A stretch of DNA of 64,000 bases from Nyssa sinensis. Taxonomy: Eukaryota; Streptophyta; Magnoliopsida; Cornales; Nyssaceae. The stretch spans positions 124,001 to 188,000 of the forward strand of contig VIRR01000577.1 in assembly GCA_008638375.1 (NCBI GenBank). The letters are read 5' to 3'. The notes beneath the pieces were generated by a model. It saw only the letters and a list, made by a program, of their open reading frames with translations. It ran no database searches and was not told the origin of the DNA. Positions within the stretch are counted from its first letter, which is position 1, and each line of letters opens with the position of its first letter. The position numbers and the translations under genes were made by a program. Shown here piece after piece: positions 23,786 through 35,617 of the stretch.

Positions 23786-24671
23786 TTATTTATTATTCCT
23801 CTGCTCTTGTTTTGTTTCTAGTTTTTATTCTTTTTCTATTTTTGTTTTTTTTTTTATTTTTTATTTTATTTTATTATTTATTTATTTATTTATTTTTATT
23901 TATTATTCTGTTTTTCATTTTTTTGTTAGTCTTTGTGTCCTTTTCGTTGGGTCTACGTTGTGAGTCCTGAGCTTGGTATTTTCTATGTGGTGTGATATGC
24001 AAATTCAGTGTCAATGTGTTGTGTGTGTGAGAGCATGATGTGTTGTGCTTACGATATCTTCAATTCCTTGTTTTTCTTCATGGATTGCCTTACAATTGTT
24101 CATCCATTTTGTGGCTTGATATTGTTTCTTCATTTTATAATATGCCTATTTATATTCATAGCTTTGCGCATATCTGTGGCATTTATGTTTTACTGTTTCT
24201 TTATTGTGCATCGAAATGGCTTACGAGGATTGCAAAAAATTTGTATAGACAGCCGTTCCAAATACACTTCATTCTACTATGGATTTGGTTTAGTTATTTC
24301 TCAACCGGCATTGGCACTTATTGGCATATTGATTCTCTTTTCCTAATTTGTTTTATTATGTCAATATTTAGATTCTATGACCCTAATAATTTTTATTGTT
24401 TAGTTTGTTATTGTAGGGATCCATGGGTCGCCCAAAAGCTTTCAAAAGCCGTGCCATTGAAGTTGAATCCATTTCACGCACACGGCCCATTCAAACCCGT
24501 CAGAGTCACTGCATTGAGCAACCAAATGAGAAATGGGCCACAAAACCTTTTGATTCACCAAGCTCTTTGCCCCCTTAGTTCTCTCCACTCAAGTGCACTC
24601 CTTCCTTGTACTTCTTTTGTTCTATTTCATCCTTTTTCATGTCATGTCACCTTGAGGACAAGGTGTCAAAT

Positions 24672-24684
24672 AAGTTGGGGGGAG
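24672..24684 (+). other. Polypurine-tract-like site 1
   Basis: aagttggggggag, about 1.5 kb inside the 3' LTR, follows ttgaggacaaggtgtc. Such a motif commonly follows the pol end in Athila relatives. Confidence 0.6.
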
Positions 24685-25981
24685 TTGCTATTATTTTGCC
24701 CACTTGAGCTCAATATACTTCATGTTACAATTTTATTGGTTTGAGCGTATTCATATATTTCTGAGCTTGCATGAGAATCATTGTGATAGTTGTGCACTGC
24801 TAGTGATTTGTCTTTCCCTAACTTTCATAATTGGAGACAAATTGGGTTGCTACTCTTGTGACTATGATTTGATGGTTAGACTTTGAGAGTATCATGATGG
24901 CATTAACTGAGACTTATAACCCATGTTATGTAGATTTGAGCTTGAACTTTATTTTGAGGGTTATACAGTTTGCATATTGCCATTCTATCACCTGCTATTG
25001 TCGCATGTCTAAGGTCAGTCAGTTCAAATGTTGGATGAAACTTCTTGCCTTTGGGGAATGAAACTAGGCCCTCTTTGTACTTTGAGCCTGTTCGTTTGTT
25101 TCTTGCATCTTTACATTATTTACCTGATTGGAACCAAGTTGAGCCTTCATTATTATATCTTTCTTTTCATAGCCAGTAGCCTCGCTTTGGGTAAAGAAGT
25201 TGGGTGATTTTTCTTTGAGAATTTGGTGTTGTGAAAGTAGAGAAGTGAAGATGTACTTTTTCCTTTTATTGTAATATTATTCGGTTAAAAAAAAAAAAAA
25301 AAGAAACAAGAAAAAAAAAATATTCATTGCCTTTTCCTTTTCTTTTTGGTTTGCTCAAGTAGAAAAGTTGTGAATAGTTTGTGAATGCTTTTATTGGAAT
25401 TTTGGGAGTGGTGTTGTAATGTTCAAAAGAGATGATAAGTTCGGAAAACTGCAATTTATTCACTTCAGCTTCTTCGCTTATCACATAGAGATTATTGTTC
25501 ACTTACCCCTACTTTATCCTTGACCTTGACCTACGTTACAACCATAAACAAAGACCTAGCTGACCCCAAAGGTGTAGTAATTGATGATTGAGGATGTGAC
25601 TGTAGTGGTTAGAATTTTCTCTATATTTTTCTTGTTGTGCTTTCATTCATATTTGCATGTGGATTATTTGATTTGTACTCAACAGTTATTCTATCCACAT
25701 GTATGAGAGGATACATATGCACCCCATCTTTGTGAGCTTCATTTGTAAGTGATATTTTTAGGTGAGATTTGGAGTCAAAGTAATGCCTGTTTGAAACGAA
25801 GTTTCATTGCCTAGACATCTTGTCATGGTTGTTGCTTTTGTGCACATCGATTCTATCCATTTATGAGCACTTGGGAAATTCACAGGTTGCTTTAGTGAGA
25901 TAATTGTTACTTTGCTTCGATTGTAACTCAGCTATACGCTCACTAAGATTCATTTTTATTAATTATGGAGTATAATGTGTT

Positions 25982-25995
25982 CAAGTTGGGGGGTG
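25982..25995 (+). other. Polypurine-tract-like site 2
   Basis: caagttggggggtg, about 200 bp before the 3' LTR. Confidence 0.5.
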
Positions 25996-26179
25996 TCGAA
26001 TTCTGTGGGTAGATTCACTACAAACCCTCACGAGACTATAACTCGTCCACTAGGGTAACCTAGGGGTTTAAAGCCTTATTGTATATGGTAAATGCAATCG
26101 TGTATCCCACGAAAGAGGATTTAGTTAGTTGTATTTTGTCTTTTGTTTCCTTGGCTTTGCTCGAGGACTAGCAAAGTAT

Positions 26180-26192
26180 AAGTTGGGGGGTG
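26180..26192 (+). other. Terminal polypurine tract
   Basis: aagttggggggtg is immediately before the 3' LTR and follows gctcgaggactagcaaagta, a context usual in Athila-like elements. Confidence 0.85.
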
Positions 26193-27409
26193 TGATAACT
26201 GGTCAAAAAGTGCATATTTATTTTGTTAACCCTAGATATTTTTGCACTTTTATTATTTTAATTTTTTCAATCTATATGCATTTGCTAGTTAATTCTTGTT
26301 TTATCTTTTTTGTAGAGAAAGCTCGTCAAAGTTGATGATTTGGTGGTGGATTTGGAGCAAAAGGAAAATATTGAGCTTTGAAGTGCTAAAAGAAGTGGAA
26401 AACAAGTGATTTTGGGTTAGAAGAGAGGCTTGATCCATATGTAGGTGGTCTAGGGCCTATTTTAGCATTATAGGCTCTATTTTGGAGCACTTTAGACTCC
26501 CTTTTTAGGCCCCTAATGTCTAATTACGGGATTTTATTTTATTTTCCTGAATTTTTATGTAGTGGGGGCATTCTTGGAAAAAGGGGGATAATATTGGGAG
26601 CTAGGGTTTTGGGAAAAGGAAGAGGCTGTTTTTGGGGATCTGGACGAGGAGAAGAAGGAAGGAGACGACTCTAAAGAAGGAGATGAAAAACTCCATGGCT
26701 ATGGTGTTCACTTCTTCCACTATCATAGGCTAAGTTCTCACATTCTTAGGGTTTAGATGAAACTCCAGTCAAGTAATATTGCTTCTTTGTATTCTATTTT
26801 TGGGTTAATTAGTTTTGGATGTTGATTGTATAACGTTGGGATTTTATTAAGGCAATGATGGTGTTATTTGGTTTCACATAATCAATTTCTGTGATTTTGT
26901 TTATGTGGTTATATAATAGTAATATTTGTACATACATCAAAACCATAGGACGAGTCATAACTCAGGAAAAACAAATTGTGACTATGACCTTAGAATTAGC
27001 GTAGACAATTTGTGTTGACCAAAGATGATTCGTACTTAGGGTTTTGGTGCGTGATTTTCTTGATGATTGTATTGAGGCTTGTAGCCAAAATACATCTTTT
27101 ACATCCAAATTTAATGGCCCAAGAATTAATACAATTGAAGCTAGTTACAAGATTAGTGGTGGATTCAACACTCTAGGAATCCTCTTTTAATTTGATTCAT
27201 CATTAATTCAGTTAAATATTTGCTTTAATTATAGTTCTCATTTAATTTTAGAAAAGAATCAACAAACAATCACCTTTTGTGAATTTGAATTAAAGTAAAT
27301 CTAAACTTTGGTTTTTAAAACAATTAACTGTCTCTGTGGGTTCGACCCTTACTTCTCTACTATACTAGTAGTTTAGTTTGATAATTTGATTGATTTCTAT
27401 GACAGATCA
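26193..27409 (+). repeat. 3' LTR of the Athila-type element
   Basis: 1217 bp, starting tgataactggtcaaaaagtg and ending ctatgacagatca. Differences from the 5' LTR are mostly transitions. Confidence 0.96.
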
Positions 27410-27565
27410 ACTGCAACGAAAGTGATGTACAGTCGTCTTGAGTTTTCAGGACTTTCGTCAAAAGCCCTCATGTTAGGGTTGAAACTAACCTCGTTACTTA
27501 AGGCGTCGATTACTAACTTATAATCCATGACTTAATGATCCCTAATTTAAGTCAGGGTATTACAG
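27410..27565 (+). repeat. Long LTR-like sequence, right part
   Basis: Begins with tgcaacgaaagtgatgtac, a second diverged copy of sequence at about 19653-19700 left of the Athila element, and ends agtcagggtattaca. It abuts the truncated 3' region of element C. Confidence 0.45.
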
Positions 27566-27665
27566 ATACAAGATTTTTAGGAGTCTGTACATTAATAAAA
27601 TGAACCAGACCTATAACACTTGTAATAGATACAAAATTTTTAGGGGTCTGTACATTGATAAAAAT
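27566..27665 (-). repeat. Remnant of tandem array in 3' region of C
   Basis: Two copies, about 66 bp apart, of gatacaa(g/a)atttttagg followed by (a/g)gtctgtacatt. It occupies the same place as the arrays of A and B but its sequence is different, apart from the short aaccagacct and gtacatta words. Confidence 0.65.
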
Positions 27666-27699
27666 CTTTGAGGTGAATAAAAAACATCTTTATTAGTGA

Positions 27700-28900
27700 T
27701 AATACTTGTATAAATGTTCGATGTTTCAAGGCCTAGGTACAGACTTTCTAGTTAAATATCCCAACCAATAAGTTGTCGGCCTAACAATCTTGGTTATCAT
27801 ATAAGGTCCCTCCTAGTTATGAGAGAGCTTTCCTATAGTGGAATCTTTAGTGTTTGGAAACACTCTTCACAGGACGAGGTCTTTGAGTTGGAAATAAATG
27901 GGTCCTAGCCCTTTGTTGATATTTGGTCATTCTCTACTAGTAGGTTTCAGTTCTTATCCAAGCTTGCTCACACATTTCTTCTAGAAGGTCTGGATTTTCT
28001 ACGAGCTATTAGCCATTGATCTCTTGGTTAAAAAGGTCTATTTCGAGGGTTAGCATGCCGATCTCCACAAGAATGATTATTTCAGTGCCATAGGTGAGTG
28101 AAAATGGTGTCTTCGTAGTTGGGGTTCTTCTAGTAGTTCTATAGGCCCAGAACACCTTAAGGAGCTCTTCGACCCATTTTCTATTGGGTTTTTCCAACTT
28201 TTTCTTTATCGCTTCGAGAATTGTATGGTTGGTGACCTCGGCCTACATATTAGCTTGAGGATGCCTTGGAGAGGAGAAATGCTGACTAATATGGAGGTTT
28301 TTGCAAAATCTTTTGAATACCTTTCTTGTAAACTATGTCCCATTGTCTGAAATAATGACTCTCGGTATGCCAAACCTACGTATCACATTTTTCTAGGTGA
28401 AGTTCTTGACCTCTACGTCAATGATGTGGGTCAGTGGCTTAACTTCTGCTCACTTCGAGAAGTAGTCAATGGCGACTAGCATAAATCTCCTATTCTGAAA
28501 GGCTTTTGGCAATGGTTTTACGATGTCTATTCCCAATTGGGCGAAGGGCTAAAGACTCATAATAGCAATGAGTTTATGCTGAGGTTAATGTTGGTAAGAA
28601 GTAAAACGTTGACATTTGTCACACTTCTAAACATATTCTATAGCCTATTTGAACATACTAGGCCAGTAGTAGCCTTGAGTTATTGCTCGGTGGGCTATGG
28701 TCTTTCCGTCGTTATGGTGCATATCCCTTCATGTATCTCAGCCAGAACGTAATGGGCCTCTTTTGGAGTTAAGCACCATAGAAGACGCTGTGTGTAGGAC
28801 CTTCAGTAAAGTTTTTCTTTAAGAATTAAATACCGAGTTGTCCTAATTCGAATTCTCCAAGCATGATTTTTGTCCTTTAGAAGCAACACTTCCTTTAGGT
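27700..28900 (-). pseudogene. Integrase of element C (broken)
   Basis: The open piece 28009-28197 reads VEELLKVFWAYRTTRRTP and SLTYGTEIIILVEIGM, the conserved end of the integrase core. Further pieces of core and zinc-binding region can be followed to about 28900 on the minus strand, with several stops and frameshifts. The tail near 27720-27760 retains a degraded PRPWN-EHL motif. It is non-functional and placed by collinearity with A. Confidence 0.82.
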
Positions 28901-28979
28901 ATTGAATGATGGGACTCATCTAATTCAAAGACTATTCTAAAATTTGGAGAGCTTGTAATGTTTCAATACTAGGTTTTGA

Positions 28980-29690
28980 CTGGTAAGAGATCTTTACCAT
29001 CAAATCCCTATGGCTTGAGATGGGAAGCCATATTTTTTGAAGTGTCTACTCTGGAGTTCTAATTTCTTTCAACCTTATGAATAGTGAGTTTGCAAAAATA
29101 TTGCTTTAGTGATTCCACCACCTTTGAGTATCTAGTCATTCTGCTATCTTCGATAGAATATTCTTCCAAAACTTGACTAACTACAAGCTGAGAGTCAGAA
29201 AATGTGTCAAAGTCCAAAGCTTCATATTTCAGAGCTAATTTTATCCCAAAATTAAGTGCTTCGTATTCAACTTCGTTGTTAGAGGTTCCGAATCCCAAGC
29301 TAACGGCTTTTTCAGTTATAATCCCCTCGAGGGACTGAAGTATTATACCTACTCCAAAGCCCTTGTCTGTAGATGAACCATCAGTGTAAAGTAGCCATCC
29401 TGGAGTATCTGCAGCCGTTTGAACTTTTGAGTGCTACGTTCCAGTGAACTCAACTATGAAATCTATTAGTGTTTGAACTTTGATAGCAGACCGTGGAATG
29501 TAAGATATGTCAAATTTCCTTAATCCCATTGACCATTTACCTAGTCGTCCCGATACTTCAGGTAAACTTTAGAGGAAAGGATGTGGGGATCACTATAGGA
29601 TGAGCTTGAAAGTATGGTCTGAGCTTCTGAGCAGATACCACTAAAGCTAAAGCCAGTTTTTCAATCTAAAAATACCTTGTCTTGGCTCCT
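28980..29690 (-). pseudogene. RNase H modules of element C (broken)
   Basis: The piece 29059-29298 (MGFGTSNNEVEYEALNFGIK, then DSQLVVSQVLEEYSIEDSRM) is the archaeal-like RNase H. The DGSSTD block is at about 29365. The ordinary RNase H part lies at about 29600-29690. It carries many stops and small indels. Confidence 0.8.
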
Positions 29691-30890
29691 TTGTCTTCCC
29701 TAATTAATGCAGAACTAAAGACACTTTCTGACACAGCTAAATATAGGAGTAGTTTTTCTCCTGTCACTATTTTTGAAAGGAGGTTCGGGGCTGCCAAGTA
29801 TTGCTTGAGTTGTTGGAAGGCTTCTTCACATTTAGAAGTCCATTCTAGGGCCTTACTCCATCTTAAAGCTTTAAAAAATGGGAGATATCAAGATTTAGAG
29901 ATGAATATATTTAGTGTTGCTATCCTTCCATTTAATCCCCGAATATATTTCTTAGTTCTAGGGGATTCTAGGTCTATCAAAGCCTTGATCTGGGTGGTAT
30001 CTGCTTCAATTCCTCTCTAAGAAACTAAGAAATCTAGAAATTTACCCTCCGTGATGTCGAAGATACATTTCAATGCGTTAAGTTTCATTTTGTACTTCTT
30101 TAAGATGTTAAACGTCTGTAATAAGTACCGGATGTAGTTATTCTTTCGAACACTTTTGACGAGCATATCGTTAATATAGACTTCCATTGTATCTGCAATT
30201 TGGAAGCCAAACATTATGTTTACAAGCCTTTGATACATATCTCCTGCGTTCTTCAGACCAAAAGGCATCACTTTATAACAATGGAGACCTCGTTCTGATA
30301 CAAAGGCTATTTTTTCCTGGTCTGAAAGATACATTTGGATTTGATTGTACCTAGAGTAGGCGTCTATGAAACTCATGAGTTCGTGACTTACCGTGACATC
30401 AACAAGCTAATCAATTATGAGAAGATGAATGTTGTCTTTTAGACAAGCCTTATTCAGGTCAGTATAGTCAAGACGGACTGTCCATTTGTCATTTTTCTTC
30501 TTTGCAAGAACTGTATTGGCAATCCACTTTGGGTAGAACACTTTTCTAATCATCTTAGCTTTAAGTAATCCTGAACTTCTTCATTGATGATCTTGTGACG
30601 TTTTGGGGTAAATGTCCTATTTTTCTATCTCACTAAGGATGGTCTAGATCCGTCATCAGCTTGTGAGAGATAAAGTTAGGATTTATCCCCTCTATATCTC
30701 TGGTTTCCTAAGCAAATACTAAAAGATTGGCTTTTAAGAATTTAATAATCCCCTCTTGCTTGGAAGCAGACAGAGCTGAGCTAATGTGCAAGTACTTTCC
30801 CTCTTCTTCGGTGCTAACGAGCACTTTGATGGGCTCTTCCGTTGGTTTCACCATGCTATCCCTCCTTTTGGGACTCAATGGTTCGTCCAT
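29691..30890 (-). pseudogene. Reverse transcriptase of element C (broken)
   Basis: The piece 30017-30376 starts MSFIDAYSRYNQIQMYLSDQ and contains SERGLHCYKVMPFGLKNAG, then YINDMLVKS at 30167-30178, where the first catalytic Asp of Y-x-D-D is Asn. The upstream 30708-30890 piece has EPIKVLVSTEEEGKYLHI. This copy keeps Arg (CGA) at the position where A and B have TGA, which shows the ancestral codon. Several stops and frameshifts are present between pieces. Confidence 0.87.
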
Positions 30891-30956
30891 TTTGAAAGGG
30901 CATTCTTCGGTCCCATAAAACTCTAAAGATATGGAATTCTCCCTTTCACGAGGGTG

Positions 30957-30971
30957 CTATAGTTGCTATTT
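30957..30971 (-). promoter_or_regulatory. Protease/RT boundary stop cluster (C)
   Basis: Minus strand AAA TAG CAA CTA TAG. This is the same arrangement as in A, with TTA changed to CTA, which still satisfies UAG-CAR-YYA. Confidence 0.45.
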
Positions 30972-31464
30972 GGAAGGCCTTTCTTTGAATGTGAGGACAT
31001 GACATTCCTAGGCAATGGGTTGACAACATTTAATAGTGAGAACTTTGTTTTTGCGGACATATTTTAAGCACTAATGGAGGGTTGAAGTAACTGCCCTCAT
31101 CTAGTGGATCCAGGGTCTCCCAATAATAATATTATAGGGGGATTTAACATCCAAGACCATATATTCAGAGATTAGGGTTTTCTGGTCATCGTCTTCTCCC
31201 ATCGTGGTTGGCAAATCAATTTTGCCTATTGGGAATCTTGCCATTATAGCGATGGTAGCTTTGATATCATTAGAGTCGAGCTTTATGTGCTTGAAGGGTT
31301 CATAAAATAACACATTAGTAGAGCTTTTAGTGTCTACAAGGTCCCTTCTGATCTTAATAGCAATTTTAATTGAGATGACCAGAGCATCACTTTGGGGACA
31401 GTGTATCCTAATAAGGTCTAGTTCAGAGAACTGGATCTGAGGTTCTGACTTTATCTTTTTCTCA
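30966..31464 (-). pseudogene. Protease of element C (inactive)
   Basis: Recognisable from IQFSELDLIRIHCPQSDALV through LVDTKSSTNVLFYEPFKHI to YNIIIGRPWIH. The Asp-Thr-Gly active site reads Asp-Thr-Lys, so the enzyme is dead. A solo LTR is inserted just upstream at 31470-33254, and the preceding gag tail continues at 33255. Confidence 0.85.
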
Positions 31465-31469
31465 ATGGT

Positions 31470-33254
31470 TGGTAAGTGCGCAAAAGTGTACTCTAAATAC
31501 CCTATTATTGGATTAAAATGCTAGAATGTGACCCTATTAGGAGAGTATAATGTTTAATATTTTTAGTTCGTTTATATTTAATTTTATGATATATTCTCTG
31601 TTTAAGTGAGCTAATTAATATATCTATTGAATTAGGGAAGCATTGAAAGTCAAAGAAGAGCTATGGAGTATATTGTGGAATTCTTGGCTTTTTGGCAGAT
31701 TCGACCATTGAGTTTCAATTGAGATTTGGATGGCATTAAATTTTCAGAATGAGAAAACGGTCTTCATGAAGTTTTTAGAGGACGTCTTGGGCTTTTCAGA
31801 AAGGTATTTTTTGTAAAAATCTGAGTTCGTTTGGGCCTCCAAACATTGGTTCGAAATCAGGCCTGGGAAGCTGCTCCGAACCTGTCCAACCAACCAACTT
31901 CAAGAGGCCATAACTTGAGTTTTCAAAGTCCAAATCAGATTTTTAAGCCTAAAATTATCTACTCATCCGAGACTACAACTTTCGTGAAGAGCCCGAGTCA
32001 AGATTCAGCTTTTATCTGATAGAAAATGGGGCGTAAAAGTGATGGATGTGGACATGTGCGGCTAGAAAACAAAACAAAAGAAAAGAAAAGTACAAAAAGG
32101 AAGCAATTGGCTTGTACGTGAGGACTTGCTTAGGCACCGTTTAAGAGTGGTCTGGGCGGCGGAAGAAGCTGATGTGTTCGGCGTGGTTTGAAAAGTCAAA
32201 GGGCCGGATTGTGCGGCTGGAGAAAGCTTGGGCCTGGGTTGTCCAACCAAATCAAGCAGGCGCTGAATGGGCTGTTGGTGCAGCCCGGAGAGAGCCACGC
32301 GCAAGGCTGAGGTGCAGCTACTGGGGCCCATGCGCTGTTTTGAGGGCCAGTGCTCATAAGGTTTAAAACGAAAAAAGGCAGAACAACAACAAAGAGGCGC
32401 TGCTGCGGCAGAACAGAGATAGAATAGAAAAAATACAGAGGTGCGGCTGGCGTACGACGGCCGACGGCAGAACAAAAAATTCTTTGCAGTCACGCCATGG
32501 GTCGTTTCTTCTCTATAAGATTTATGCCCGTTCTGTACATGGGTAACTAAATTGTCAAGTAGGGCTAGGAATGAACTTGTACTATAGATGGTTGTTTTAA
32601 TTTATTTTTGATTCCTGTACGTAGTTTTCACTTGTTAAATTTTTTGATAATCATTCATAATTAATTGTTAGATTTTATTGTCCGAATAATTAAAGGGTTT
32701 AGTCCGTTTATAGATTCAGTCATGTTTTTTCTATCGAATGGATTAATGTTTTGATTACTTTTGGAACAATTAGTTATTTATATTGATTCAATTCTCTGCT
32801 GTAATATTCTTTGTTGGGTATATTATCGTCGTTGAGGTTTCTCAATGTGAATAATAATTTGAATGATTTAAAAGTGATAAATGATCTTTCGAAGGGTTAC
32901 TTTCAGTTTAATTTTGGTTCATAATTTTATATCTTCCGATTGAGATTTTTAGAATTTAATTTTTCAATTGAGTTATCAGTGAATTAAAAATAATTAAAAT
33001 ACCATATATGTGCAAGGGATTCCCGACACTCCACTGTTTGTTAAATTTGAGTATTTTCTTCCGTAAATCAAATTGTTTAATTTTTAATTTGCATTCAACA
33101 ATCACTGCTTATATTTTTATTCTCTCATGAATCATTTAATATTTTTTCTTTAGTTTCAGAAATTCTGTTTATTATTCTTTTAATCTTGTCTCCCTGTGGA
33201 ATCGACACCCCAAAGCTACACTACAACTACCGCTTTATTCTTTGGGCGTAATCA
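31470..33254 (+). repeat. Solo LTR inserted in element C
   Basis: 1785 bp with TG...CA ends (tggtaagtgcgc ... gggcgtaatca), flanked by the perfect 5-bp TSD atggt at 31465-31469 and 33255-33259. Removing it joins the two parts of the element C protease/gag region. The ctccctgtggaatcgacacc-like text near the end resembles the U5 end of Athila/Tat LTRs. It has no coding content. Confidence 0.9.
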
Positions 33255-35060
33255 ATGGTCGAGATCTGGATGACGTGGGGTTCTGTCTTTGCTTCTCGAG
33301 CAAATCTCTTTCTGGCTCGGTTAGACATCCACGTTAATCCATTATCAACGTGGAGCACAAAGATGACTTAATTATTTTGATGTTGTTGATCATTCCGAAC
33401 TTCCCTCTATTCAGGCCTTTGCTCTGGCCTCCTTTGAGGGGGTTTTTCATCATGAGGGTTCGGCCTCCCATTTTGGCGGATGAACTCTCTTAGTCGTCCT
33501 CTCCTGATGAGATGATCTATCTCCTACTTTAGAGCTCTGCACTCCTCAGTCGTGTGCCCCTACTCTTTATGAAAGTCACAATATTTGTTTCGATTTCCTG
33601 AGTCGGGGTGGCTTTTTAGTGACTTTAACCACCATAGGTTTTCACGAGTCTGAATTTGTTGGAGTATATGGGTAAGAGAAGCATTCAGCAAGGTATAAGT
33701 CTCGTACCTTCTAGAGCTAGAGTTATTCTGGGTTCTGGGTTTCGTTCTCTTATCAGGACTCCTGATTCCCTTTTTATTGGCGTTGTTACTCTTCTGAACT
33801 TGCTCGTCCTTCTGAATTTGTTCTTTAACTTTTTAGAAGGAGGATTTCGTATCCTTGAGATTAATATACTTCCGCGCTCTATCCATGAGTGTTATCATAT
33901 CGACAGAGGGATTATTGGTTAGGGAATCCAGAAAGCTTCCAGGCCTAAGACCTAAAGTGAGGGCAGCAACCAAGAAACTTGAACTACAATCGATTATCTC
34001 TATAAGTTCGGTATTAAATCGAGTTATGTATTCCCGAAGTGATTCCCTATTTGCTTGCTTTATTGTCAGCAAGAACTCTAGTCCTGTTCTCAACTTTTAA
34101 CTTGTTAAGAAGCGGTCAAGAAATAGCCTCTTAAGCTCGTAAACGTTGTTGACTGATTTCTGGAGAAGGTTGTGAAACCATTTAAAGGTGATACCCTTGA
34201 GGCTGACCACAAAAGTTCAACTTATAAAGGCATCGATGGCTCCGTGTAGAGCCAATGTGTATTGATAATGAGATAGGTGGTCTTCAAGGTCCTCAAACCC
34301 GTCATAAAGAGTGAATTTTAAAACAACAAATTTATTAGGTAATTTTCTATCATTATGGTAGAGGTGAATGGCGTGAAGAACCTACCGAGCTGTTTATTTA
34401 GCTCGTCTTATTCTAGAGGGACATGGAACCCATTGGTTGAGATTATCTGATCTTGAGAGTTTGTTATCTCCTCTACCATCTGAGGGGCTTAAGGTAGGTT
34501 TTATTATACGATCAGTACTTGTTATTGGTCTTGTCCCATGTTTCCAGGATCCGAATTCACTGGGGAAATTCGTCGGGCAGCAACAAAAAGGTGTTGTTCT
34601 CCCAAGGTTGGAGGATCCAGGACCTCGGGATCCTGAAGTCGTTGCTGCATTGGATTATCTCCAGAGACCATTGGGATTGGTATTCTCGTTCTGCTTTAGT
34701 AATGAACAGTAGGATGGAACATTGGCATTCCTTTGCTCATAGTTGTTGACGATTGGGGATCGGTCCCCAAATGAACGGTACCATGGGAGTGTATCGATTA
34801 TACATTAGGCAACTCTTCATTGTGGGATCTTTCGCCCGTGGTGATGGCGGGAGGCTGAGGTCCTCCGTGAACATCGTTAGTAGAAAGAAGAGGATTGTTC
34901 CGCTGGTTATGAGTCAGTGAAGCCAAAGCTTGTGACATAGTTATGAGCTGTTTTTGCATCTGATGGAATTGTCGTTGAATCTAATCAAATTGTTGTTGCA
35001 AATGGACTGGTGTTTGTTCACTTTCTATTCCAGCAAGAGGCTGATTCTGAGGGTTTTGGG
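33255..35060 (-). pseudogene. gag of element C (broken)
   Basis: The piece 33833-34093 (LLTIKQANRESLREYITRFN, then TELIEIIDCSSSFLVAAL) matches the capsid part of A and B. The zinc-knuckle region lies at about 33530-33600 and the SNRARKRFAREAK block at about 33290-33330. Multiple stops and indels are present. The N-terminal start near 35050 is not resolved. Confidence 0.82.
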
Positions 35061-35156
35061 AGTTCTTTCAAGGATAAAGGTTAAAAAAAAGACAATAGGT
35101 TTCCTATTGATGAAAAATAATGAGAACAATCATCGTTCTCACATACGACGCCAAGC

Positions 35157-35617
35157 TGATGCTGCTCTTTTCTGGTTGAAAGGCTTTCCGTCCTTTACTA
35201 TCTATCAAAAACTTAAGATCAGAGGGTCACCAGGAAGGCTTCGGTGGTGGTCGCTCCGATGATAAAGTCAATAAATAAATCAAAGCAATAATTCAAGAGT
35301 AAAATTGAACATAAATTGAAGGAGTACATTAAGGCCTTATTTATAGGCTGTATATATCCTAAGTTGAGTATGATTAAGAGACATAGAAGTAGGGACTTGA
35401 AGATATCTATAGATTGTAGTTTCCATACTGAACTATGTTTCTTTATTCTAAGGTCGGTAGGATATAGATGGTGTTGATAAGTTTTGAGTCTATTACCTCT
35501 AAACCCTCTGTGCTTAGTTGATTTAGATTAAAATAACCTTTCCCGATCTGTACCCTGAATAGCTCATTATAGACACGTGTCACGCTTTGAATATGATTAT
35601 CAATTTATGGTATATCA
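35157..35617 (-). repeat. 5' LTR of element C
   Basis: 461 bp. On the minus strand it runs from tgatatacc at 35617 to agcagcatca at 35157, followed by a degraded primer-binding site (ttggcgtcgtatgtgagaa). It has the same ends as the A and B LTRs but a shorter body. Confidence 0.85.

Larger units (their letters stand above)
23786..26179 (+). other. Internal 3' region of the Athila-type element
   Basis: A T-rich low-complexity tract lies at 23786-23925. At 24420 an acceptor-like ttattgtag precedes an ATG frame reading MGRPKAFKSRAIEVESIS, placed where Athila elements may carry an env-like gene; it stops within about 50 codons. Poly-A tracts lie near 25287-25319. The rest is non-coding with no other domain. 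Confidence 0.5.
19711..27409 (+). mobile_element. Athila-type Ty3/gypsy element lacking pol
   Basis: Bounded by two 1.2-kb LTRs that differ at roughly 30 positions by eye (about 2.7%). The primer-binding site tggtgccgttgccgg is one base from the Asp-tRNA type used by Athila. Gag is present, but protease, RT, RNase H and integrase are absent; unrelated sequence follows gag directly. The end aagttggggggtg before the 3' LTR is the expected polypurine tract. No exact TSD is seen. It would depend on another element's enzymes, so this is a non-autonomous derivative. Confidence 0.9.
27566..35617 (-). mobile_element. Old Tat-lineage Ty3/gypsy element C (truncated)
   Basis: Minus-strand order: LTR 35157-35617, degraded primer-binding site, gag, protease split by a solo LTR (31470-33254), RT, RNase H, integrase and the start of a tandem-repeat 3' region. 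The element is cut at 27566 by the LTR-like sequence to its left, so no second LTR is present. Protein blocks match A and B throughout but with many more substitutions and stops, so it is the oldest of the three. The catalytic motifs of protease (DTKS) and RT (YIND) are mutated. Confidence 0.9.

Noticed and set aside
24008..24744. Overlapping open frames of 112 and 234 codons with hydrophobic runs (candidate env-like protein)
   Set aside because: Composition is T-rich, with no conserved env-like motif. Only the short MGRPKAF frame is at the expected place, and it is very short.
32062..32493. 143-codon minus-strand frame in the solo LTR
   Set aside because: It lies wholly within an LTR with no homologous family and is most likely chance.
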